From assembly GCA_964468435.1 (NCBI GenBank), contig CAYXVE010000073.1, forward strand, positions 1 through 20,795: 20,795 nt of DNA. Direction: 5' to 3'. Under the pieces are notes generated by a model, which saw only the letters and a list, made by a program, of their open reading frames with translations, did not search any database and had not been told where the DNA came from. This DNA comes from JBCCTX01 sp964468435 (GTDB lineage Bacteria; Bacteroidota; Bacteroidia; J057). Shown piece by piece: positions 1 to 9,100 of the stretch. The stretch's first letter is position 1. Each line of letters begins with the position of its first letter. The position numbers and the translations under genes are program-made.

Positions 1-62
1 TGCCCTGGACCTACTGAAACCCTGCCCTGGACCTACTGAAACCCTGCCCTGGACCTATTTCC
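1..62. repeat. 22-bp tandem repeat at window edge
   Basis: A 22-bp unit (TGCCCTGGACCTACTGAAAC followed by CC) occurs at 1-22 and again, identical, at 23-44. A third copy from 45 keeps the first 13 bases and then diverges. The first copy starts at the window edge, so the array may continue to the left. A unit of 22 is not a multiple of three, and I see no open frame across it, so it is probably non-coding. There are no spacers between units. Confidence 0.85.
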
Positions 63-230
63 ACTATACTGTATCCATTTCTATCAATACCTGTTTTCAG
101 GGATTGTCCATTATCATGGTTTTGGGTGAAATAAGGTAAAAAGGACTTGACTACCTTCAAATGCTGTTTATTTAATTGACTCTAACCAACTATATCATGC
201 GTGATCTTTCAGTGTACCTCTTGTATATAA
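63..230. other. Intergenic stretch with no recognised feature
   Basis: Between the tandem repeat and the Ig-like gene remnant all frames carry frequent stops. I see no promoter, hairpin or RNA gene here. It may contain further decayed sequence of the remnant that follows, but I cannot recognise any. Confidence 0.5.
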
Positions 231-755
231 CTACATCTTTCCCTGGTAGAATTTTCACCCAGTGAATTTTGGTTTGGGTATGATACACCTCCTTCTGGAA
301 AAACAGATATACAGCTTTATGCTTTTTCCTGTGAAGAAGACGGCTTGCCAGCAGTTCCTCAATCAGGTACTTACGAGATCCGCATCCAAGCTTCATTCGA
401 TGATCCCCAACAGAGTGATGAATAAACACTTACCATTCAAATCTTGTCTGATAGCTTTAACTTGGTCATTCAGGAACCTAACGATGACACACAGTTTTTT
501 GCAGGAGACAATAGCATTTTGCTCAAAGCACTCGTCCGCGACCAGGAACACGGGATTGCATCCCTGGATTTCCGACTCGATAGCGGTCAATGGGTTATGA
601 ATACATTCAACAATGAACTACAAGTGGAATTTGAAACCCAGGTAGCAGTTCCTGCTTCCGAAGCACATACGCTGAGCATGACCGAGATGTCCTACTATCA
701 GATACTCAAACATTCAGCACCATATTTCCTTCACACAGACATAATGCTATGCTAA
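231..755 (+). pseudogene. Remnant of a surface protein with Ig-like/cadherin-like repeats
   Basis: One reading frame stays protein-like from 231 to 755 but is broken by a TAA at 423-425. Before the stop it ends in the pattern SGTYEIRIQASFDDPQQSDE, the closing strand pattern of bacterial Ig-like or cadherin-like repeats. Straight after the stop it continues TLTIQI and starts a new repeat (NLVIQEPNDDTQFFAGDN, then SLDFRLDSGQW), which resembles Ig-like domains found in tandem in secreted Bacteroidota proteins. The frame is closed upstream by a TAA at 228-230 with no good ATG start, and after HTLSM the sequence no longer looks like the family. The best explanation is a decayed internal fragment of a larger adhesin or enzyme, lacking a start, signal peptide and C-terminal sorting domain. 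A short downstream reading from the TTG at 444 is possible but unconvincing. Function of the original protein cannot be told. Confidence 0.6.
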
Positions 756-870
756 TGTTTCTGTAATGCATTATTGTTGAATCGTTAACAGACAGCATGA
801 ATTATATAATACTAGCATAATCCTATATATACATCTTTACCCTGATATTAATCTATAATAACTAGACTGT
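756..870. other. Leader region of the first SusC gene
   Basis: This AT-rich stretch precedes the first SusC gene and must hold its promoter unless transcription enters from the left. I looked for the Bacteroidota sigma pattern (TTTG, about 19 bases, TAnnTTTG) and found no acceptable match. That would fit control by an alternative (ECF) sigma factor or an activator, but this is inference. Confidence 0.4.
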
Positions 871-3825
871 ATGAATAAGTTTACGCTTACTACATTTCAT
901 CAGTATATAGCACTGTTCTTACTCATCATAGGAACAAATCCCTACGTACTGAAATCAAGTCCTGAAACGGACTTTGACTTAGATCAATTGCCGGTCGTGA
1001 TTACAGGCAAAGTGATCGATGGAGAAACGGGAGATCCACTGCCAGGAGCGACCATCACTATTCCAGGCACTGACATTGGTGTCATCTCAGATGAAAACGG
1101 GGAATTTACATTAAATCATGACCAGAAAAACTTCACCATCATGATAAAATACCTGGGCTTCCTCACCAAAAATATTGAAATTACTGAATCTACAAACAAT
1201 ATTACTATCACTCTGAATCCTGATATTTTTGTATTGGAGGGAGTCGTCATTACCGGTCAGGGAATTGATGTGGAAAAGAGAAGAGTTTCTACCAATATTT
1301 CAACTGTAAATGTTGAAGAGTTGGATAAACTAGGTAACAATCGAATTGATCAGCTCCTTCAAACAGAAATTCCCAACTTTCAGATCAATCTAACAGCTGG
1401 TCAGCCAGGGGCAACCTCTTTAGCTCAGACCCGGGGAATTGTATCGCTTGTACGGAATGCAACTCCCATCATTTACGTAGATGGTGTCCGGGTCGATAAC
1501 CTAAACACGCTGTCAGCCCTTGGGCTTAATCTTTCGGGAAACAGACATCAGGGGGTAGCTACAAGTGCATTGGCCGATATTCCTTTAAGCAATATTGAGC
1601 GTGTAGAGTTCATTAATGGTGGTGCTGCAACAACGCTCTATGGATCTGATGCTGGTAACGGAGTGCTTCAGATTTTTACTAAAAAGGGGCGTGTAGGGAA
1701 AACAGAAATTTCACTCGAAACTTCTTTAGGAGCAGAAACAGCCACAGCAGATTTTCATTTCTTCGAACGGACTAAAGAGCTGTTTTTCCGTACGGGTTTT
1801 ATCCAGCGATATGACATTAATGTAAACGGTGGAAATGAACAGGTGGGATTTAGTGTAGGGGGATTCATTAGTAATAATACTGGAGCTCGGATTCATGATC
1901 AAAATGAAAACACTCGATATGACTTGCGTACTTCCATTCGAGCCAAAATTACTGACAATATAGAATTGTCTAGTACATTTGCATATGCACGTAATGTGTT
2001 TAGCCGGGTAAGGAATGGAAATGCGGGTGGTTATACAGGATTTTGGTTTGCAGAGGGTGGTGCTTCTCTTTTTACGGGACCAGGCTTTAATAATAAAATT
2101 GATGACCTATCTGATGCAGAATTTCAAGAGATGAAGGATTACGTTTCCGGTGCGGAAAGGCTTCAAGACAACTCAACCACTATTGACCGTTTTCAGACTT
2201 CTCAAATATTGGAGTATAGACCGCTCAAAGATTGGGTAGTGAAAGCTACAATGGGACTGGATTATCGTGTGCAGAGAGAAACAGGGATTGTAACCAACGA
2301 ATATCTAAACTTTACGAGAGCTACTCCACCTGATAATCAAACGTCTACAGAAGGCCGGATTCAAAATTTTGATCGAAAATTTCTGGGCCTTACTCTGGAG
2401 CTTAATACCCAGTACGACCTGCGTATCGGTGAGTTTTCTTTCCTCTCAACACTCGGAGGTCAGATCTTCAGAAATGATGACCAACAGATCGAATATACTG
2501 GGCTTGATATCAGAGATGGTGCGCAGACAATCGCTGGGGCTGCTACCCTGATCAGCGACGAAGCACAAATTACCGTAGCCAATTACGGAGTCTATTTTCA
2601 GGAAAACATCGGATTCAAAAATCGTTATTTCATAGAGTTCGGGATTAGGGGAGACAGAAATTCTGCCTTTGGAGATAATATAGGTACGGTATTTTTCCCT
2701 AAAGTAGGTATCTCTTATGTTATTAGTGATGAGCCCTTCTTATACAATGAAGACAGAAGTGGCTTCATTACATATGCTAGAATCAGAGCTAATTATGGTG
2801 TTGCCGGTAACTTCCCTACCCCATTTGCCAACGAAAGAACCATCAGCTTTCAGGGATTTCTGGGAGAACAATCTGCTACTTTTGGACAACCTGGTAATGA
2901 TGACCTCGAGCCTGAAAAGGTAAATACTTTCGAAGCTGGAGTTGATCTGGCATTATTACGCGACCGTGTATCATTGGGTATCAATTATTACATGTCTGAA
3001 ACACAAGATGCTTTATTTTTCGTTCCACTTGCTCCTTCATCTGGACAGACGATCTCTCAGTTGAGCAATGTAGGAACCATCGAGAATAAAGGCTGGGAAA
3101 TTTCTGCCAATATTGTACTGGTAAGCAATCCTGACTGGAATGTGCAATTGAGGGGTTCTTTTAACACCCTTGACAATGAGGTAACTGACTCAGGAGATGC
3201 ACCTGTATTCAATCTCAATGGATTTAGCGGAAGAACCGTTCAGACAGTTGTCGAAGAAGGACAGCCCGTGGGATACATTCGGGGTAATAAAGGGGAGTTT
3301 TCAGATGAAGGTATTATGATTAATACCACAGCTCAATCTTTCCTGGGCAATACATTGCCAGAAACCTACGGTAGTCTGGGATTAAACATACGATATCGGA
3401 ATTTTACGCTTTTTTCTAATTCAGATTACCAAACGGGCGCTTTTGTTCATTCTTTTGACAGACAGTTTAGGTTCAGATATGAAGTTGGCAATGAAGGGAT
3501 TCCTCAAGCTGAAATTGATGAAAATGGTACAAATAACTGGCTGAATTTCACAGACCAGTTTGTTGAAGAGACTAACTTCCTCAAAATAAGGACAATTGGC
3601 GCAAGATACGAATTTCCCCAAGGTATACTGGGAGACAGGATCAGATCTCTTTCCCTGGGATTCAATGCTATCAACCCCATTAACTTTGCTTCATCCAGCT
3701 TTGATCCAGAAGCTACCCAGGCAGGTGGAAGACAAGGACAAGGTACAGCCAGTACTGGAGGTATCAACTATGCTATCTCTTCAGCTCCCAGACAATTTAT
3801 TGGTTCTCTAAAAATTACCTTTTAA
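871..3825 (+). CDS. SusC/RagA-type TonB-dependent outer-membrane transporter (divergent type)
   Basis: A 984-residue TonB-dependent receptor of the SusC class: a beta-barrel in the outer membrane that imports oligomers bound by its SusD partner, using TonB/ExbBD energy. A hydrophobic signal peptide lies at residues 11-21. A carboxypeptidase-D-like regulatory domain follows at about 43-118 (ITGKVIDGETGDPLPGATI), then the VLEGVVITG linker and a plug at about 140-273 ending in TLYGSDAGNGVLQIFTKKG. The rest is barrel, and the protein ends in Phe (SLKITF), as expected for BAM substrates. The plug differs from the common form: it has FINGGAATTLYGSDAGNG where most SusC have LKDASAAAIYGSRGSNG. The ATG at 871 is the start in front of the signal peptide. 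Eleven bases separate it from the SusD gene, so the two form an operon. Substrate is unknown; no regulator or degradative enzyme sits on this strand nearby. Confidence 0.93.
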   Translation: MNKFTLTTFHQYIALFLLIIGTNPYVLKSSPETDFDLDQLPVVITGKVIDGETGDPLPGATITIPGTDIGVISDENGEFTLNHDQKNFTIMIKYLGFLTKNIEITESTNNITITLNPDIFVLEGVVITGQGIDVEKRRVSTNISTVNVEELDKLGNNRIDQLLQTEIPNFQINLTAGQPGATSLAQTRGIVSLVRNATPIIYVDGVRVDNLNTLSALGLNLSGNRHQGVATSALADIPLSNIERVEFINGGAATTLYGSDAGNGVLQIFTKKGRVGKTEISLETSLGAETATADFHFFERTKELFFRTGFIQRYDINVNGGNEQVGFSVGGFISNNTGARIHDQNENTRYDLRTSIRAKITDNIELSSTFAYARNVFSRVRNGNAGGYTGFWFAEGGASLFTGPGFNNKIDDLSDAEFQEMKDYVSGAERLQDNSTTIDRFQTSQILEYRPLKDWVVKATMGLDYRVQRETGIVTNEYLNFTRATPPDNQTSTEGRIQNFDRKFLGLTLELNTQYDLRIGEFSFLSTLGGQIFRNDDQQIEYTGLDIRDGAQTIAGAATLISDEAQITVANYGVYFQENIGFKNRYFIEFGIRGDRNSAFGDNIGTVFFPKVGISYVISDEPFLYNEDRSGFITYARIRANYGVAGNFPTPFANERTISFQGFLGEQSATFGQPGNDDLEPEKVNTFEAGVDLALLRDRVSLGINYYMSETQDALFFVPLAPSSGQTISQLSNVGTIENKGWEISANIVLVSNPDWNVQLRGSFNTLDNEVTDSGDAPVFNLNGFSGRTVQTVVEEGQPVGYIRGNKGEFSDEGIMINTTAQSFLGNTLPETYGSLGLNIRYRNFTLFSNSDYQTGAFVHSFDRQFRFRYEVGNEGIPQAEIDENGTNNWLNFTDQFVEETNFLKIRTIGARYEFPQGILGDRIRSLSLGFNAINPINFASSSFDPEATQAGGRQGQGTASTGGINYAISSAPRQFIGSLKITF

Positions 3826-3836
3826 CACTCATCGTT

Positions 3837-5276
3837 ATGAAAAAATATAGTTTTCTACTCTTTATATTGTTGACTATTGCCAGTTGTGATTTTATCGATC
3901 CCACAGAGGTGGTCAACCCTAATATTACAGATGATGTCTATGTTAGCAATCCCAATGCGACTGCGCCTTGGTTGAATGGCATGAAAAGACAATTAGCGCT
4001 AGCGCTCAATCAGACAGTAGTTCTGGGTGAACTCACCTCTGATAATTACTTCAACAACCGTACCCTTAGTAATAAAGTATTTGATATACCCCAGATCGAA
4101 TTTATCGACGTTGATGTTAACAACATGCAGGCTCCTATACAACGCTTACGAGAGATGGCCGAATTTGGGATCAACGAAGTAATACCCAACGATGCGAATA
4201 GTACCCCAGAACAGCTTGTAGAAATGATATACTTAAGGGGAATTGCCTATTTATTGATGGGTGAATACTTTGTGGGGCTACCGGCTTCCTCCAATGGATC
4301 AATTGTATCATCAGATCAACTGATCAATCTAGCTATTACAGACTTCGAGTCAGCGATTATACTTACATCTGATCTTGAGCGCAATGTCATCTTTCAGCTA
4401 GCACTAGCCAGAGCACATTATCATTTAGGAAATCAGGCTGAAGCTGTCAGCTTTGCTACAGCTGTGATCAATACAAATAATCTAGCATTAGAGCATGTCG
4501 AATACGATGGTATTAATGGAGTTCAAAATGACATGCAGTTCTTCTTATTTGACTCTGAAAGGGACGAATTTGCCCCACTGCCCAGACTGGATTTCCTAGA
4601 TCCTAAATACTATTCCATTTCTAATCCCACTACGGAACAAAAACCAATTGCTTTGTTAAAAGCTGAAGAGGCATACTTTATCCTTGCTGAAGCTCAACTA
4701 GCAGACAATCAATTAACTGAAGCTCAAACTACATTAATCAACCTGCTAAATGACGTGATTGCTTCTCGACCAACAGCTAATTTTGATGATAGTCGTGAAA
4801 ACAGGGATGGAGGTAACCGCATGGACTATCCATTGACTAGCGACTATTCAGTGAAATTCAGTCCAGAGGAACCTGCCGTTGAAGACCTGATCCTTGATAG
4901 ACAGGCCGGTGATGTTACCATGCCCACCGTGTCAGGTACCCGGGTTACAGCAGAAGATATAAATGGTGCTGCCTCAGTCGACGAACTCCTGGAAATTCTG
5001 TATCTGATGCGCCAGGAAGTATTTTTTGCTGAAGGCAGAAGAGTATTAGATCTGGGAATCAAATTTCCTGTATCACAGATTGAACTGCTCAATAATGACA
5101 ACATTGTGGAGTCAGATGCATTCCTGAATCCACGCATCCCAGATTTTATCCCTGGGGATAGTCAGATGGATGACTTTGTCAATGATGAAGGGACGCTGAC
5201 CATCACCATAGACGTGAACATGAATAAGGTATTGGTGAACAATAAAGAAAATGATGCAGTCATACCCTTTTTCTAA
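3837..5276 (+). CDS. SusD/RagB-type surface lipoprotein (divergent type)
   Basis: A 479-residue outer-membrane lipoprotein that should cap the SusC barrel encoded just upstream and bind its substrate. The signal peptide ends in a lipobox (LTIASC) with the lipidated Cys at residue 17, followed by acidic residues (CDFIDPTE), as expected for surface export in this phylum. A TPR-like helical part is visible (ALARAHYHLGNQAEAVSFATAVI, about residues 185-207; then AYFILAEAQLADNQL). The segment LMRQEVFFAEGRRVLDLG is the counterpart of the family's ERRLEL...EGHRWYDL signature. It lacks the FFQNESD-type N-terminal signature of classical SusD and belongs to the less typical branch, matching its divergent SusC. 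The C-terminal tail (TITIDVNMNKVLVNNKEND) is unusual. A terminator follows at once. Substrate unknown. Confidence 0.85.
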   Translation: MKKYSFLLFILLTIASCDFIDPTEVVNPNITDDVYVSNPNATAPWLNGMKRQLALALNQTVVLGELTSDNYFNNRTLSNKVFDIPQIEFIDVDVNNMQAPIQRLREMAEFGINEVIPNDANSTPEQLVEMIYLRGIAYLLMGEYFVGLPASSNGSIVSSDQLINLAITDFESAIILTSDLERNVIFQLALARAHYHLGNQAEAVSFATAVINTNNLALEHVEYDGINGVQNDMQFFLFDSERDEFAPLPRLDFLDPKYYSISNPTTEQKPIALLKAEEAYFILAEAQLADNQLTEAQTTLINLLNDVIASRPTANFDDSRENRDGGNRMDYPLTSDYSVKFSPEEPAVEDLILDRQAGDVTMPTVSGTRVTAEDINGAASVDELLEILYLMRQEVFFAEGRRVLDLGIKFPVSQIELLNNDNIVESDAFLNPRIPDFIPGDSQMDDFVNDEGTLTITIDVNMNKVLVNNKENDAVIPFF

Positions 5277-5292
5277 AAAATAATTGTTCTAC

Positions 5293-5329
5293 AAAAAAGA
5301 GGAAGTCTCCCAAATCGACTTCCTCTTTT
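5293..5329. terminator. Bidirectional intrinsic terminator between convergent genes
   Basis: A perfect 13-bp stem (AAAAGAGGAAGTC at 5295-5307, GACTTCCTCTTTT at 5317-5329) encloses a 9-base loop (TCCCAAATC). The T-run on one side and the A-run from 5293 on the other let it stop transcription in both directions. It sits between the SusD gene on + and the SPOR gene on -, whose 3' ends face each other. Its core is nearly identical to the terminator at 16536-16568. Confidence 0.9.
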
Positions 5330-5353
5330 ACCTTCAAAATCTTTATTTACTCT

Positions 5354-5869
5354 TTACTCCGGAAAAGAAGAACGATTAAACGCCCGAATGATAAAGGAAA
5401 TGTTGGAAAGCTCGCGATTAAAAAAACAATCTATGCCTCTGCGTTTATATCTGGCTACGACTGCCTGAGCTTCGGCTTCAGAATTACAGGGCTTGACAAT
5501 GTAATATGCTCCACGCACCTGGTTGCCCTGCACATAGGTATCGGGATGCTCAATCAGCCAAAGCTGCTCATCAGTCTCAGGTGCATGTATTTCACGCCAG
5601 TCCCTATTGATATTGTATACCGCAAACTGCACAAAATAAAACTGATTTACCTGAACAAAATCCTCGTTGTATTCATCCCCCTTTCCAGGAGGAATAATTC
5701 TTACATTATTGGGATAAGTCCGTACGATGATCTCAGGATTATCTACGATCCTCTCCTGAGTACGTTCCTGACCACGTGTAGATTGGGCAACCATCTCTGT
5801 AATGCAAAACATGATCAAGACTATCATAAAAACTATCCTGGGTATATAATTAGTCTTATAAAGTGCCAT
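5354..5869 (-). CDS. Exported SPOR-like domain protein
   Basis: A 171-residue protein with an N-terminal signal peptide (hydrophobic residues 9-24, likely cleavage after VAQ at 27-29). After a polar linker there is a SPOR-like fold at about 77-152: FYFVQFAVY opens the first strand, and AYYIVKPCNSEAEAQAVV with ARYKRRGIDCFF gives the typical strand-helix-strand end. SPOR domains usually bind denuded peptidoglycan glycans; here the exact ligand is unknown. A longer frame runs up to a TTG at 5950, but the ATG at 5869 sits directly before a proper signal peptide and is chosen. Two Cys (residues 128 and 148) lie in the domain and could form a disulphide in the periplasm (inference). It is a lone small gene with no division or lytic partner beside it. 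It lies downstream of the protease gene on the same strand but 232 bases away, so a shared transcript is uncertain. Confidence 0.7.
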   Translation of the reverse strand: MALYKTNYIPRIVFMIVLIMFCITEMVAQSTRGQERTQERIVDNPEIIVRTYPNNVRIIPPGKGDEYNEDFVQVNQFYFVQFAVYNINRDWREIHAPETDEQLWLIEHPDTYVQGNQVRGAYYIVKPCNSEAEAQAVVARYKRRGIDCFFNRELSNISFIIRAFNRSSFPE

Positions 5870-6101
5870 AACTGGTTGTTGGTTTGAGAAAAATGCTATG
5901 TGTTGATCTTTCTTATCAAAAATCTTATTTCTATACAATAATACTTTCAACTATGGTATCAACGAAGCTTATGGTCGAATAATTTTCGCTGGTTCAATTT
6001 TTTCCACTACAAGATAAAAAAATCCCAGGAATTCCCATCATGAAAAGGTAAATAGTTCAGATTGGAAAATAAATTACTACCCTTAGACACTATATTTATC
6101 A
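5870..6101. other. Gap between SPOR and protease genes
   Basis: No gene is visible. On the - strand a run of seven T (6022 down to 6016) follows GGGAATTCCTGGGA, but the only pairing is a loopless GGAATTCC palindrome, so this is at best a weak terminator for the protease gene. I found no convincing promoter for the SPOR gene. Confidence 0.4.
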
Positions 6102-9100
6102 TCAGTCCTCGAGTCGATCCATGATTTCGTCGATGGCCCTTTGTAGTTGAGGATCTTCGCCATTGATACGATTCTTAAAGGTATTAGGCAACTCTATGTC
6201 AGGACTTACCCCTATTTTCTCCAAATTTTCACCCTCTAAGGTATAACAGCCCCACGAAGGCAAGCGGTAAAAAGATCCATCTACTAATTCCTTTCCGGTA
6301 GTGAATATAATCCAGCGATAGGTAGGCATCCCAATGATGGTCCCCAATCCCAGGGCTTTGAATCCGCCAGCAGTCATTTCTGCATCGCTCAGACTTTGCT
6401 CGTTAATGAGCAAAACAAGGGGTTTAGCAGCTGGTCCGAAGTTGGACTGCAAGGTAAAAGCTCCATCCCTGTATTTCCATTTCAGATAAGGTCGCTGCGA
6501 CAGGAATCTCAATACCTCATCATGTACATTTCCCCCAGTATTATACCTCAGATCAATAATTGCAGCCTCTTTTCTATGCGCTTCAGATGTCATATCAATC
6601 ATAAATCTATCCAACTCTCCCCTACCCATGTTTTTCATATGCACATATGCTACTCGCTGGCTGGTTTGTTTATCAACGTATTGCTGACATTGTATTTCCC
6701 ATTCATCATAAAGAAGATTACTGACCTCTCTGTAAGTCTGTGGGTGTATCAGTACTTCATGCTTATCACTACCCCGTTTAAAGGTCATTTTGAGTTCTTT
6801 TTGAGAGGTTGAGGTGGTGAAATATCGTTCCCGGTTTTCTGCCTTATCCACAGGGCTTCCATTAACTGACACTAACACATCACCCGGCTGAATATCAACT
6901 TCTACCTTATCTGCGGATGATCCCTGGATGATCCTTTTGACCTGATAGGGAGCTTCTTCTTCAAATATAATTCCCGTAGCAAGGGTACGGGTATCGTAAT
7001 AGGTATCTTCCTCATCGCCATTGGAGTAAAATCCATAATGTGAGGTATTCAGCTCGCCTAGCATGTCTCCGATCAGTTGACGAAGTTCCTCCCGGGTATT
7101 AATAAAGGGTAAATATTCAGCATATTTTTTACGCATATTGGCCCAATCCACGCCATGAAAGTCTCCGTCATAAAAATTTTCTTCTACGTTAGCCCATACC
7201 TCATCAAACATTTGGGTAAATTCGTCCTTTAACTTTCGCTGAAATTCGAATTTTAGATCGATTTTTGCTGCTTTTGCTCCATCCAAATCAAGTGTATATA
7301 TATTTCCACCAGACATAATATACCATTTATCCTTGGCACCTCTGAGCAGGAAACTTCCTTCGTTGATCCCATCCACTTTTTCTGTTTTATTTTTTTCAAA
7401 ATCCTCCAAAGTCATCTTCCAAAGCGCTGTCTTACCTTCATCGTGATTGGATGTAAACAACACATAGGTCTTTTCTTGCTTGCGAATCACAACAGGATTT
7501 CCCTGGAAGCCAAAGCTAGGTCCGATAGATTCCCAGCGCATTAAGAGCTGTTCTGTATCAATCTGTACGTTTATACTATCCTTGTCTGTTTGAGAAGTGA
7601 TTTCTGTATCTTTTTCGTTTTCTTTTTCCACAAATAGTTCGTCATATTTTTGGGATCTGTAGGATTGGTCATATCGTTGAAGTGGAAGGCGGTATAGATT
7701 GGGATTTTGTGGGCCATAGGGATAGTTAGGTTGCTTGCGATCTGCTGTAAAATATAAATACTTACCATCAGGAGACCAGTATGGATCCGTTTCAGTTAAG
7801 GCTGTTTCCGTAAGGTTGATCGTCTCTTTGCGCTTCAGATGATGCATCAAGATATCCTGTTCAAAATTGCGATATGCTGTAAATACGACGTATTGGTCAT
7901 CCGGTGAGAAATAGGGATCACTTTCGTTAAGTGCCCAAATTTCATCTTCCAATAGGGTCCTGTAGTCCAGGCTTTCCAGATCCATCAACCGGACCTCATT
8001 TCTGCCGCTCAGATAAGCAGCCTGTGTACGGTCACTATTAAGCGTTAAGGCCCGATTATTTTTCCGTTCTTGGGTAATTGCTATTTCTTCTCCAAGGCTA
8101 TCTGCATAAATAACATACCAGTTTAGATATCCACCTCGGGTTTGACTGAACAATATTCGCCGGTTGTCCTTTAGCCAGTGCACTTCATCTACCCTTCCCT
8201 GAACGGAAGTGGGAATCTGTCGAATAAATCTGCCTTTAATATCTGATACAAACAGTTCGCCCCTGGAGACGAAGGCAATCTTTTTATTGTCTGGCGCTAT
8301 ATCAAAATGGCTGATCTTACCCGATGTGTTAAAGTCTTTTTCATAACCAATTGGATCATGCAATGGCACTCTTATGTCCAGCTTTTCGCTGTTCCCAGAT
8401 GATACGTCATACAGGTATAACTGATAATCTTTAACAAATACCATGCGGTTCCCATTTGCACTTACAGCGGGATACATTACAGAGGTATTAAAATCAGTGA
8501 GCCTTGTAGGATTGGTTCCCTCAAGTTGATAGAGATTATATGCCCCATTAAATTCAGTCGAGATAAAATAGATATTTCCTTCAAGATCGATTGTCACACC
8601 GAAGTCCTTTCCATCAAAGTCGGTATATTTCACATATTCTCCTGTTTCAGGATGATAGGATTTGATATCAGGATTGTAGGGGCCTTTATATCCTTTTCGG
8701 TTGATGAAATTCTTACTTTCCCAGGTCTCATTGAAAAATAATCTACCATCGGGGTGAGGCATAAGATTGTGGGTAGTGTGGAAATAATGATCAAATAGAC
8801 GTACCGGTGTACCTCCTTCCCGGGATACTTCATAGCTTGAAAACCTGTTAGCGCGATTAGAACAGAAATAAATCTTTTCTGAATCCCAGGACCAGCTTTC
8901 CACTTCGTCCAAGCTTTCATGCCAGGTAAGTCTGCGAATTGCCCCACCTTCATAAGGCATGATATATACATCCATTTGGCCACTGGGAGAAGCAGAGAAT
9001 GCTATCCACTGACCATCTGGAGATATACGGGGTCTGGTTTCTTCTCCTTCCATAGCTGTCAGACGATATGCCTGCCCTCCATCGTTGTCCACTTTCCAGA

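Noticed and set aside
1..62. CRISPR-like array at the left edge
   Set aside because: The 22-bp units abut with no spacers, so this is a plain tandem repeat.
190..429. Possible small - strand gene opposite the Ig-like remnant
   Set aside because: Its translation shows no domain or signal features, and the opposite strand carries a recognisable Ig-like repeat in frame.
780..870. Housekeeping promoter for the first SusC gene
   Set aside because: No TTTG / TAnnTTTG pair exists there; TATATAAT-like strings are expected in such AT-rich DNA.
5870..5950. Longer N terminus for the SPOR protein from the TTG at 5950
   Set aside because: It would bury the signal peptide 27 residues inside the protein; the ATG at 5869 fits an exported protein.
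6014..6040. Terminator for the peptidase gene at the T-run
   Set aside because: The T-run is real but the only stem is a loopless 8-bp palindrome, so it is mentioned only as weak.
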